Assembly (NCBI GenBank): GCA_028280575.1
Contig: JANQLN010000045.1
Coordinates: forward strand, 1 to 49,667
Origin: Clostridia bacterium
GTDB taxonomy: Bacteria; Bacillota; Clostridia; Acetivibrionales; STF1-152
Direction of reading: 5' to 3'
Length of the DNA stretch: 49,667 nt
Shown: positions 38,622 through 48,086 of the stretch, in pieces
Position numbering within the stretch: position 1 is the stretch's first letter
How the letters are laid out: each line of letters starts with the position of its first letter
Made by a program: the position numbers and the translations under genes
The notes under the pieces: generated by a model
Databases searched by the model: none
What the model was told of the DNA's origin: nothing
Seen by the model: the letters and a program-made list of their open reading frames with translations, nothing else

Positions 38622-39091
38622 TGTCATAACATTAAATCCCCTTAAATATAAATGTTATTGAAAACATAAACGGATTTGACGCAAAATTTTAAACGTCCGG
38701 ATTTGCCGGTATATGTGAGGGGGAAAGTGTGATAAAAAATATTGGTGGTGGTGTTTTAGTTTGTTGATATAGTAGGGCCTGTTGGATGGTCTTGATGATT
38801 ATTTGGTTAATATATATTTGTAAACAGGTTTTCCCATATATTTTCCGTTTCCGCAGTATTTATAAAACAGTATTAATAAACATTTATATAAAATAATAAA
38901 GAATTCTGAATATTACCATTTATTAGAGTCAATAATAAGGCAATCCGGTAATATTAAAATGGGAGATAACTATTTATCCTGATAAACATGAAAGCAGAAG
39001 AGAGCTTTAACAGGACAAATTGGGAATTTGTGAAATTAATAAAAATGTTTGATAGCAGGCAATTTCCGCCTAAAATATCCCAAGTTGATTC

Positions 39092-39120
39092 TTGACAACA
39101 AAAACTTAGTGTTCTATAAT
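39092..39120 (+). promoter_or_regulatory. Consensus sigma-A promoter for greA
   Basis: TTGACA (39092-39097), 17-bp spacer, TATAAT (39115-39120): an exact match to consensus at both boxes and spacing. Start point near 39127, giving a greA leader of about 210 nt. Confidence 0.85.
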
Positions 39121-39160
39121 TAATAAAACCATGACGGTTAATTAACATAATTATAAGAAG

Positions 39161-39261
39161 TATTACAGCAAAAGTTCTATTAATTAATGTTTGGAAAACA
39201 AAGGCTAAAAGCATGTTGATTGTTTTCTAATTATGTTTTATAAGGTTTTTTCGCTGTAATA
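39161..39261 (+). ncRNA. Nested structured leader upstream of greA
   Basis: TATTACAGC (39161-39169) pairs perfectly with GCTGTAATA (39253-39261), and inside it GAAAACAA (39194-39201) pairs with TTGTTTTC (39220-39227), with extra pairs next to the inner stem and a small GCT/AGC tip. The closed domain starts about 35 nt after a consensus promoter and ends 77 nt before the greA start. It does not match any riboswitch class I know; it may be a regulatory leader or a small RNA. Confidence 0.45.
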
Positions 39262-39337
39262 TCAAATACAGAAAACAGAATAAATGCTGCAAATAAGGGA
39301 GTTTAGAATGATAACTTCAAAAAAAGGAGAGACTTAT

Positions 39338-39814
39338 ATGTTAAGTAAAGAAATAGTCCTAACTTACGAAGGACTTAAAAAGTTGGAGGATGAACTTGAT
39401 AGATTAAAAGGGGTGAAAAGAAGAGAAGTAGCGGAAAAAATTAAACAAGCTTTATCGTTTGGAGACCTTTCAGAAAACTCAGAATATGATGAGGCAAAAA
39501 ATGAGCAGGCACAAATTGAAAGCAGAATTATGAAAGTTGAGGCTATGCTTAAAAATGCCAAAGTTATTGATGAAGAAGATGTCAGTACCGACATGGTCGG
39601 TTTGGGATGCAAGGTTAAGCTTTTGGATATGGAGTATGACGAAGAAGTTGAGTATACACTGGTCGGTTCAACTGAGGCTGACCCGGGTAAAGCCAAGATT
39701 TCAAATGAGTCCCCGGTAGGCATGACATTAGTCGGCAGCAAAGTTGGAGAAATAGTCGAAGTACAGGTACCGGACGGCGTAATAAAATTTAAAGTACTGG
39801 ATATATACAAGTAA
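39338..39814 (+). CDS. greA: Transcription elongation factor GreA
   Basis: 158-aa factor that rescues backtracked RNA polymerase by stimulating transcript cleavage through its secondary channel. Start at 39338 ([12 protein letters not shown]) with AAGGAG upstream; an earlier in-frame start at 39284 has no family support. The N-terminal coiled coil has the tip acidic residues in [13 protein letters not shown] and the C-terminal FKBP-like domain begins at about 80 ([13 protein letters not shown]) and has the typical [14 protein letters not shown]. lysS follows after 131 bp. Confidence 0.96.
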   Translation: MLSKEIVLTYEGLKKLEDELDRLKGVKRREVAEKIKQALSFGDLSENSEYDEAKNEQAQIESRIMKVEAMLKNAKVIDEEDVSTDMVGLGCKVKLLDMEYDEEVEYTLVGSTEADPGKAKISNESPVGMTLVGSKVGEIVEVQVPDGVIKFKVLDIYK

Positions 39815-39836
39815 ATAATAATTAATTGTTAAAACC

Positions 39837-39919
39837 TTGTTTTTTAGTGTATGTATAATATATAATATAATGAAAGTTTTATAAATAGCAGTTTGTAATT
39901 AATACAAACTGTTATTTAT
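39837..39919 (+). promoter_or_regulatory. Possible lysS promoter and strong leader hairpin
   Basis: TTGTTT (39837-39842) and TATAAT (39861-39866), 18 bp apart, may form a promoter. Just after it ATAAATAGCAGTTTGT (39881-39896) pairs with ACAAACTGTTATTTAT (39904-39919), 16 pairs with one wobble and a 7-nt loop. The stem ends 17 nt before the ribosome binding site (AAGGAG). It is either a leader structure or a weak terminator for greA (only a TTATATTT tail). Confidence 0.45.
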
Positions 39920-39942
39920 ATTTGCAGGAAGAAGGAGAATAA

Positions 39943-41457
<1,515 letters not shown>

Positions 41458-41607
41458 TACAAAAAAGACATTGTGAATCTAAAAACGGACATTTTAAGAT
41501 AAAAGCATTGCAGCATTAATTAATGGAGTATATTATATATTATGAGAACAGATATCAAATAAGGCTGTTTTCATTGCAATATGTATTAATGAAAGAAGGG
41601 GTTTGAC

Positions 41608-42429
41608 ATGCTGGACGAAAAACATTCCTTTGAGATACTTGGACTTAGGGAGAATGCATCAAGGGCTGATGTTGAAAACAGATACTATGTTTTGCTGAAA
41701 AAATATAAATCTGGAGGAGAAGCTTCACTAAAAGGCGCTACAATAGATGAAGTGACTGAAGCATATAATGTTCTGACAGGTAGAGTAGTAGTGGTAAAGG
41801 AAGACTTTAAACCCAGCCCTTTACTTGAAAAGATGGGAATTGATGAACGAAAGGCCAGGAATTGGCTGCATTATCATAAATGGCATATTGTTGCAGTCGT
41901 GCTGGGGATTTTTGCAGTTGTATCGTTAATGAGAGCTTTTCTCAGTCCCAGACCTGATTTTAATATGGCTATAATTGGAAAGATATATTACCAGGACCAG
42001 GAAATGATAACTGAAAGACTGGACAGTGTTTTTGCTGATATTGAAAAATCATCCCTCGATGGTGCCCAGTTTTTTAATGAACAAGCATCCTACGAGATGG
42101 AAATGAAGGCTATGGTCCTTACGGCTGCCGCAGAGATCGACCTTTTTATAGTTGACAAAGATAAATTTGTCAGGTTTGGAAAGCAAGGCTTGTTTATTGA
42201 CCTGGAACCTTTGGCAAATGAGCTGGGAATATCGGTAGAAGCAAATGAAGATTACTTTTTAAAAAGTGAAGAAGACAAGGTAGAGCGCCTTTATGGCGTA
42301 AATGTTAAAGAAAGCAGTTTTTTGAAAGAATTTAATGTCGTCGGCAAGGAAATGATAGCAGGAATAAGAGTAAATGCGAAGAATCCTGAAAAGGCTAAGG
42401 AAGTCTTAAAGCTGCTGCTTGCAAATTAA
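41608..42429 (+). CDS. Membrane protein with degenerate J domain
   Basis: 273-aa protein. Residues 1-60 resemble a DnaJ domain (HSFEILGLRENASRADVENRYYVLLKKYK... EAYNVLTGR) but lack the HPD tripeptide needed to stimulate Hsp70; the turn reads KYKSGGEAS. A single transmembrane helix lies at about 93-112 (WHIVAVVLGIFAVVSLMRAF). The remaining about 160 residues form an unrecognised domain that is probably extracytoplasmic. Start ATG has GAAGGGG upstream. A J-like fold without HPD usually serves protein contact rather than DnaK activation. It stands alone between lysS and the sigma-factor module. Confidence 0.7.
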   Translation: MLDEKHSFEILGLRENASRADVENRYYVLLKKYKSGGEASLKGATIDEVTEAYNVLTGRVVVVKEDFKPSPLLEKMGIDERKARNWLHYHKWHIVAVVLGIFAVVSLMRAFLSPRPDFNMAIIGKIYYQDQEMITERLDSVFADIEKSSLDGAQFFNEQASYEMEMKAMVLTAAAEIDLFIVDKDKFVRFGKQGLFIDLEPLANELGISVEANEDYFLKSEEDKVERLYGVNVKESSFLKEFNVVGKEMIAGIRVNAKNPEKAKEVLKLLLAN

Positions 42430-42534
42430 TAATAAAATCATTTGCGTTCCTATAAATTTTAACAAAGCAAAATGCGCATAATAGGAAAGTGGCTCTATTG
42501 TTTGTTCATAACCTAAAAAAGAGGGGGGTAAATA

Positions 42535-42849
42535 ATGTCAAGTGAATTAAAAATCGTAGAAGAAGACAAAGCTGATGTTACAACGGTACTTTTAAATGGA
42601 GAAGTAGATATATACACTTCGCAAAACCTCAAGGAAAAACTTTATAATATTATTGAAACTAAAAAAAAGGAACTGGAGATTGATTGTAAAAATCTTACTT
42701 ACATTGACAGTACAGGTCTTGGTATATTTGTTGGTGCTTTAAAAAAATCCAAGCAATATGGAAGTGCAATAAAAATAACCAATTTAAAGGACAACATAAA
42801 AAAGCTGTTTATAATAACCGGTTTGGACAAATTGTTCATTATCGGTTAA
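42535..42849 (+). CDS. STAS-domain anti-sigma factor antagonist (RsbV/SpoIIAA-like)
   Basis: 104-aa single STAS domain. It has the RsbV/SpoIIAA core: LNGEVDIYTSQNLKEKL and DCKNLTYIDSTGLGIFVGAL, with Ser59 in IDSTGLG as the probable phosphorylation site. When dephosphorylated, such proteins bind the anti-sigma kinase and free the sigma factor. Start has GGGGGG upstream. It is the first gene of a set with an anti-sigma ATPase and a sigma factor, in the canonical order. Confidence 0.92.
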   Translation: MSSELKIVEEDKADVTTVLLNGEVDIYTSQNLKEKLYNIIETKKKELEIDCKNLTYIDSTGLGIFVGALKKSKQYGSAIKITNLKDNIKKLFIITGLDKLFIIG

Positions 42850-42897
42850 AAAGAATAATTTTGTATGCCTTTTTATTGATAAGAGGGAGTGTGAAAA

Positions 42898-43308
42898 ATG
42901 AGTGGCAGTAATGAAAATAAAGTCGAGCTTACTTTGCCTTTTAAAGCTGAATATGTAAGTATTGCCCGTCTTACTGCATCAGGTGTGTCCAACCGCATGG
43001 GATTTGATATAGAAACTATTGAAGACATTAAAGTGGCACTTGCCGAAGTTTGTAATAAGCTTGTTGCATATGGAAGCAGTGTATGTGACAGCTATAAAAT
43101 AATTTTCAATATTAGTGAAAAGGAATTGAATATTGTATTTGATTCTAAAGATAAAACACTTGATTCTCTATTCAGAGAAGAGCATGATGAATTGGGTATT
43201 TCAATTATACAGGCTTTAATGGATTCGCTTAGCTTATCCGATGACAGTTCATATATTCTTTCTATATCAAAATCAATTGAGGGGAGCGATAATGACTACA
43301 GGGAATAG
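42898..43308 (+). CDS. Anti-sigma factor ATPase (RsbW-like)
   Basis: 136-aa HATPase_c_2 protein of the RsbW/SpoIIAB type, predicted to bind the sigma factor and phosphorylate the STAS protein. The N-box is visible (EDIKVALAEVCNKL, with Glu and Asn), as is the G2-like DELGISIIQALMDSL. The G1 segment is degenerate (FDSKDKTLD, without the usual glycines). Kinase strength is therefore uncertain. Its end overlaps the sigma gene by 17 nt, so production of the pair is coupled. Confidence 0.88.
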   Translation: MSGSNENKVELTLPFKAEYVSIARLTASGVSNRMGFDIETIEDIKVALAEVCNKLVAYGSSVCDSYKIIFNISEKELNIVFDSKDKTLDSLFREEHDELGISIIQALMDSLSLSDDSSYILSISKSIEGSDNDYRE

Positions 43309-44056
43309 CGAAAATAAGGAGAAGAAGGTAAAGAAGAATCCTAATCGAATTTTTGAGGAATACAGGAGTAATTCAACGGTAGAGAAAAGAAATGAAATTG
43401 TTGCCAGATTTATGTATCTTGCAGATATTATATCCAAAAAGTTTTACAACCGGGGAGTTGATTACGAGGATATATATCAAGTGGCTTGCATTGCACTTAT
43501 AAAAGCGGTTGAACGCTTTGACCCCGATAAGGGAGTTAAATTTGTCAGCTTTGCTACTCCAACTATTCTGGGAGAAATAAAAAGGTTTTTCAGGGATAAA
43601 GCCGCAGTTATCAGAGTGCCAAGAAGGATATATGAGATATACCAAAAAGTCAGCAGTGCAAGGGAGGATTTGTCCCATACCCTTCAAAGGTCTCCAAAGG
43701 TAGCTGAAATTGCTAAATATCTTAATATGGATGAAGAAACTATACTGGAAATAATAGAATCATGGAGTGCCTATAATGTAAAATCCTTTGATCAAACGAG
43801 CTACGACGATGATAATATTGAATTGTATGAAACGGTTGGAAAAGAAGATGATACTTTTGAAAGAATTGAAAATCGTGATTTTCTTGAAAAAAGCATGGAC
43901 CGTTTCAGCGATGTGGAAAAAGAGTTTATTAAAATGAGATATTATGGTAATAAAACCCAGAAAGTAATAGCGGAAAAAATGGGTGTGTCACAGATGTACA
44001 TTTCAAGAATGGAACGGAAAGTAATACAAAAATTCAGAATGATAATGAATAAATAA
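43292..44056 (+). CDS. Alternative sigma factor, SigB/SigF/SigG family (SigB-like)
   Basis: 254-aa sigma-70 family factor. Start at 43292 has GAGGGGAG upstream and overlaps the preceding gene. Region 2 (about 45-110: DIYQVACIALIKAVERFDPDKGVKF, TPTILGEIKRFFRDKAA), then VPRRIYE (the SigB-like 3.0 signature), and region 4 (about 195-250: KMRYYGNKTQKVIAEKMGVSQMYISRMERK). The RsbV-RsbW-Sigma gene order also occurs in the spoIIA operon, but VPRRIYE and the lack of the sigma-F-specific N-terminal segment favour the stress-type sigma-B group. Its regulon is unknown. Confidence 0.9.
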   Translation: MTTGNSENKEKKVKKNPNRIFEEYRSNSTVEKRNEIVARFMYLADIISKKFYNRGVDYEDIYQVACIALIKAVERFDPDKGVKFVSFATPTILGEIKRFFRDKAAVIRVPRRIYEIYQKVSSAREDLSHTLQRSPKVAEIAKYLNMDEETILEIIESWSAYNVKSFDQTSYDDDNIELYETVGKEDDTFERIENRDFLEKSMDRFSDVEKEFIKMRYYGNKTQKVIAEKMGVSQMYISRMERKVIQKFRMIMNK

Positions 44057-44273
44057 TATATTGTTTTAACCATGCTTTCATTGGGTAAATTATATAATGA
44101 ATAAATAATAGATTACAATTTATATACTTTTATTTTACTTGCCGAGACATTGAAAAAATCATGCCAGGGTATTTTTTATGCCAAGGTTTTTACAATCTTA
44201 TCAAAGTAAAATATTAACTTTCAAAAAGCGCAATTTATTATCCGTTCCGTATAAAATGAAAAGCGGGGAAGTA

Positions 44274-44711
44274 ATGAATTTGACTTTGACAAAAGATTTC
44301 AATAGTAAGATAAGCAGCAATATCGGCGAAGCAGGAAAGCTTATTGATAATGCTTTGCATTATATTGAAAGTTATATAAGTTGTAGTGACGAATTTATGT
44401 TTGATACCAAGGTTATCTTAAGCGAGCTTATCCAAAATGCTATTAAGCATGGTAACGGATGTAATTCAAACAAATATGTTGAATTGGCAATTCACATAGA
44501 AAATGAACATATATTTATAACGGTTAAAGACGAAGGTGAGGGCTATAATTATAAAAGACTGATAAAAGATAATAAAAACAGGGAAAATCAATTTATAGAG
44601 CTGTGCTGTCAGAAGGAAACAGGAAGAGGTATATTGATAGTTGATAATTTGTGTGAAAAACTTGTTTTTAACAAAGAAGGCAACCAGATAACAGCAATAA
44701 AGAAATTTTAA
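44274..44711 (+). CDS. Second anti-sigma-type ATPase (HATPase_c_2)
   Basis: 145-aa protein from the ATG at 44274 (GCGGGGAAG upstream; a longer frame from 44178 lacks support). It is a GHKL ATPase of the RsbW group with intact motifs: N-box ELIQNAIKHGN, G1 DEGEGYN and G2 GRGILIVDNL. It differs from the first RsbW-like product, whose G1 is degenerate. It may be the active serine kinase of this module or serve another sigma/antagonist pair. Gap to the sigma gene is 217 bp. Confidence 0.82.
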   Translation: MNLTLTKDFNSKISSNIGEAGKLIDNALHYIESYISCSDEFMFDTKVILSELIQNAIKHGNGCNSNKYVELAIHIENEHIFITVKDEGEGYNYKRLIKDNKNRENQFIELCCQKETGRGILIVDNLCEKLVFNKEGNQITAIKKF

Positions 44712-44748
44712 AAAATACTTGGCAGGTGTGCCGCCGGCACACCTGCCA
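44709..44748 (-). terminator. Rho-independent terminator for the sulfatase/glycosidase operon
   Basis: Perfect 13-bp stem TGGCAGGTGTGCC and GGCACACCTGCCA (44720-44748), 3-nt loop. On the minus strand it is followed by AGTATTTTTT. The plus side lacks a T-run, so it serves mainly the minus-strand genes, whose last stop is at 44868. It marks the boundary with the G+C-rich segment. Confidence 0.8.
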
Positions 44749-44867
44749 GAACTCCGGGCAATTTCGCCGCAATTCTTGATTATCTTATAAGTTTATTATA
44801 TCGTTTTACCGATAGCCAGTAACAAAGCTCAAATAAAAGGCTCATTGCCTGTTGATTATCCATAATA

Positions 44868-47800
44868 TCAATCCTTAAGCCTTGATTTGATGCAAAGCCT
44901 TGGACTGCTCAAAAGCCCTGCAGGTATAAGCATATAATCGTTGGAAAAACCATCTCCTTCGGTTACAAAGTTACGCGGACCATAAGATGAGGCATAGAGG
45001 GGCACTTGATGCAGCGGCCCAAATGTATTCCGGCGGGTTAACACAAGTTCCAGGGAAATCTTTGAGCCCTGCCTGAGCCCTTCGGTGATATCTGCCTCAT
45101 AAGGCTGCCAGGCAATCATTCTAGTGGAACCACCCTGGCACCTCGCCTTAACAAACGCTCCCCCAAAGCCATCCAAGGTCAAGAATACAGCCTCATCTTT
45201 CCCGGCCTTGTAATTTACATCCAGGATATAGGTGATTCCGCCGGAGTAAAAGGGGAGGCCTTGTGAAACCAGGTCACCGGCTTTTAATTTGTCAGGCAGA
45301 TCCACAATGGTTTTTTTACTTCCTTCAAGCTGAACCCCAAAACCACCCAGGAGATACAGGGCTTCCAAATCAATACCCTGATGAAAATCGGCAGCAAGTT
45401 CTATGATATTGCTTCCCTTGGACAAGAGCCCGGTATCCAGGGGTATTCGCCTGAAGGCCACATCGGTCCACCAGCCCTTCTGCTCTGCTGTATCCACAGC
45501 CCGTCCATTCAAGCTAAGCGAGAAGTTTTCCGGCCTCTCCATTGCCAGTTCAATACCTGCCTCAGGAATTGTATCAATAAAAAATTCAAATCGAAGCACG
45601 ACTTTTCCCTTTATTTCAAAGCCGGTCTTTTTTGCAAACCAGGGTTGGATCATACGGCCCGACCTATAATCCAGGCCCAAATTATCCCGGATTTTCCAGT
45701 CTATTTTTAAGATTTCTTCCTCAGGCTGAAATTCGCCTTCATTGATTTGGAAACTCGCCATATCCAGCACACAGATATTGGGCTCATCCAGTTCATAGTC
45801 AAAGACGCCTTTTAAGGTATGGGACTCCTTCTTTTCATACCTATGCTTAGGTCCAAGGGTTTCATCCTTTTGACCGGTGATTACAAAAAGACGCTCTCCT
45901 CCTGCAGAAAAGTCGGCAGTATACTCAAAATCAGCAGCTTCGCTACCTCCCAGAGCATAACGTTCACCCGTTGCACAATTCCATTCTTCTACAAAACCCT
46001 GACGGTTCAATCTAATTTTTACCCCCTTCAAAGGCTCTTTGCGATTCATGTTGAGCATGAAGACATAGGTATTGCTGCTATCTTTCCGAGTCTGGATAAA
46101 TATTTCATGGATATCATTCCTATTCCCACCGGTAATTTCTACAATCTTCCCCCCATACTCTCTGCAGGCCGTAACCAGCTCGTCCCGCTCAAACGGAATC
46201 TTCACTGCCTTCACAGCTTTCTCTGTCACGGCTCTCGATTCAACGGCATCCACATGGGAGGGAAGCTCTCCTGCAAATACCACCCTGCCGCCGGCATTCA
46301 TAAATTCCTCCAGTATCTTTAAGGTAGTTGAGCGCATAGTAACCATACCCGAAACAACTACCTGGCGATAGGAGGCCTTGCCAATCTTCAATATGGGAAT
46401 TCCATTGCCATCCTTTTGAATGCAGTACAATCGGGACATCATTTCCTCGTCGCCATAATCAAAATCAATGTGAGCGCCCATCAGCCAATGGAAAAGGCTT
46501 CTATAAAGCTCCTCCAGCTTTTTGATTTCAGGGGCCTCGGCATTTAGCCTATTGCACCATCCAGGATGAATCTGACACCATACGCTCTCTACAGGATTGA
46601 GTACCAGGGTATCACAGCAGGGCTCCCCCTGACCCATGATGACAGCTATCCTGGAAAAATAGGCCTCTACGTACTTATAATCCTTCCACCAGGCCGACTG
46701 GTGGAGAATACTGGCGGGAAAATCCCGTTTCGCTTCTCCCTGCATGGTATACCACGACAGGTGGTGGCAGCGAAGGTTAATGCCAAGGAGGGCCTGCCAA
46801 TCTCCTACATTCTTATGGCTTTCAAAGGAAAATTGCCAACCGGTGCATCCATAGAGTTCTGAAAGCAGCCACTTCTGTCCGGTCTGACGGGCTGCCGAGG
46901 AGAGCTGTTTAACCAGCCAGTAATTTTGATTCCCTTCGGTGAGGACATCCACCCCCGGGTAACCCATATTCTCATAGACCCTCATCATAGACCCTACCAC
47001 AGCGGTCTGAGCTGCCAGGGAATCCTCCTGGAGGGTGTGCCCTGTAAGGATTATATTGTTTTCCAGGCACCACTCATTGATGGGCCTTACAAAGTTTTCA
47101 AGAAACAGCCTCTGAAGGACATCCACATAGTGCCATTTAACCTCAGAAATCTTCTTCCCTTTATACCACAAGAACAATTCGGGGAGGTGCTTTTCCACAT
47201 CATATCCAAAGCATTCTCTAAAGCTGTCAAAAAGGTTATAAGTCCAGGGTACCGACCATTCGGGGACAATCATGGTTTTTCCCGCACTGGATCCAAAGCT
47301 GGACATTAGCTGACCGCGGTGGGGTTCATCGGTAAAGATTCCCCTGACGGATCTGCCCAGCCTGTCGCCGCACTGCTCCCTGTACTTCTCGTGGGTAAGC
47401 TCAATGAATCTTTCGGTCGCTTCCCTATTCAGGGTATCTGCATAGGTGTACCCGTTGTAAAAAGTGTTCTTCTCCATTTCAACAACCGTGAACTTAAGGA
47501 CTGTTAAATCCCGGTAGGTACCGGGTTCACTGTCCTTATATATCGCTTTATAATCAAACAGCTCAAGACCGTCCAGGGTGCATGTGAAAGCAGCGATAAC
47601 ATCCTCTGCCCATAGCATCTCACTGCCTTTTATCACATCAAGGTGCAAATACTTCATACGGTATTTGGGTTCCATGGTTACCATACCCCCGGCCGTACCG
47701 CTGGGCCAGCGGTCTTCGTCATACAGCCAGGCTTCCATTCCCAGCTTTTCCCCCTCGTCGGCGCAGGCATTTATTAAATCAAACCATTCCTCCCCAAGGT

Positions 47801-47981
47801 ATTCAGTTTCCAAACCTGTACGGGAATGCATGAAGTACCCGCCAAAGCCCATTTCTTTCATCACATGGACTTGCCTTAACAGCTCTTCCTTTTCCAACTT
47901 TCCATTCCAGGACCAGAAGGGTTTCCCCCGGTATTGGGCGGAAGGGTTTTGAAATTCTTGATACAGTTTATTATTATTCAA
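44868..47981 (-). CDS. Large glycoside hydrolase, GH106-like (putative alpha-L-rhamnosidase)
   Basis: 1037-aa protein from a TTG at 47981, chosen because AAGGAG stands 8 nt upstream; the GTG at 47990 overlaps that site. No signal peptide, so cytoplasmic. The N-terminal catalytic region has the hallmarks of the GH106-like group: GKPFWSWNGKLEKEELLRQV, MGFGGYFMHSRTGLET, MEAWLYDEDRWPSGTAGG and FTDEP; the C-terminal about 300 residues contain beta-sandwich modules resembling GH2-type sugar binding. GH106 enzymes release alpha-L-rhamnose from plant or algal polysaccharides, but substrates vary. It is downstream of the sulfatase in a segment visibly richer in G+C than the rest of the window. Confidence 0.72.
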   Translation of the reverse strand: MNNNKLYQEFQNPSAQYRGKPFWSWNGKLEKEELLRQVHVMKEMGFGGYFMHSRTGLETEYLGEEWFDLINACADEGEKLGMEAWLYDEDRWPSGTAGGMVTMEPKYRMKYLHLDVIKGSEMLWAEDVIAAFTCTLDGLELFDYKAIYKDSEPGTYRDLTVLKFTVVEMEKNTFYNGYTYADTLNREATERFIELTHEKYREQCGDRLGRSVRGIFTDEPHRGQLMSSFGSSAGKTMIVPEWSVPWTYNLFDSFRECFGYDVEKHLPELFLWYKGKKISEVKWHYVDVLQRLFLENFVRPINEWCLENNIILTGHTLQEDSLAAQTAVVGSMMRVYENMGYPGVDVLTEGNQNYWLVKQLSSAARQTGQKWLLSELYGCTGWQFSFESHKNVGDWQALLGINLRCHHLSWYTMQGEAKRDFPASILHQSAWWKDYKYVEAYFSRIAVIMGQGEPCCDTLVLNPVESVWCQIHPGWCNRLNAEAPEIKKLEELYRSLFHWLMGAHIDFDYGDEEMMSRLYCIQKDGNGIPILKIGKASYRQVVVSGMVTMRSTTLKILEEFMNAGGRVVFAGELPSHVDAVESRAVTEKAVKAVKIPFERDELVTACREYGGKIVEITGGNRNDIHEIFIQTRKDSSNTYVFMLNMNRKEPLKGVKIRLNRQGFVEEWNCATGERYALGGSEAADFEYTADFSAGGERLFVITGQKDETLGPKHRYEKKESHTLKGVFDYELDEPNICVLDMASFQINEGEFQPEEEILKIDWKIRDNLGLDYRSGRMIQPWFAKKTGFEIKGKVVLRFEFFIDTIPEAGIELAMERPENFSLSLNGRAVDTAEQKGWWTDVAFRRIPLDTGLLSKGSNIIELAADFHQGIDLEALYLLGGFGVQLEGSKKTIVDLPDKLKAGDLVSQGLPFYSGGITYILDVNYKAGKDEAVFLTLDGFGGAFVKARCQGGSTRMIAWQPYEADITEGLRQGSKISLELVLTRRNTFGPLHQVPLYASSYGPRNFVTEGDGFSNDYMLIPAGLLSSPRLCIKSRLKD

Positions 47982-48004
47982 AGTTTTCACTCCTTACTTG
48001 ATTC

Positions 48005-48047
48005 TATATGTAACGTCATAATTCTAAGCATTATGACGTTACATATA
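48005..48047. other. Perfect 18-bp inverted repeat between sulfatase and glycosidase genes
   Basis: TATATGTAACGTCATAAT (48005-48022) and its exact complement (48030-48047) with a 7-nt spacer. It forms a strong hairpin on the minus-strand transcript but no U-run follows. It may modulate the downstream gene or be a dimeric-regulator operator. Confidence 0.6.
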
Positions 48048-48086
48048 TCACTTGAATTCTTAACTCGTATAAGGTACGGTCTCCCG

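Larger units (their letters stand above)
38622..39337. other. 716-bp intergenic region between guaB and greA
   Basis: No convincing gene. Right half: a consensus promoter (39092-39120) and a structured leader (39161-39261), listed separately. Left half: AT-rich, with a weak stem TAACATT/AATGTTA just after guaB (about 38628-38660). Two small reading frames (a 13-codon GTG frame near 38729 and a 35-codon ATG frame at 38988-39095) have poor or no ribosome binding support and no recognisable product. Confidence 0.5.

Noticed and set aside
38988..39095. 35-codon open frame between guaB and greA
   Set aside because: No ribosome binding site, no recognisable product, and it runs into the greA promoter.
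42431..42500. A further copy of the hairpin repeat before the STAS gene
   Set aside because: TTTGCG and GCAAAATGCG look similar, but the order and the CACTAAA/TTTAGT core are absent.
42535..44056. spoIIAA-spoIIAB-sigF operon
   Set aside because: Gene order and sizes fit, but the VPRRIYE segment, the N-terminus of the sigma factor and the degenerate ATPase fit a sigma-B-type module better.
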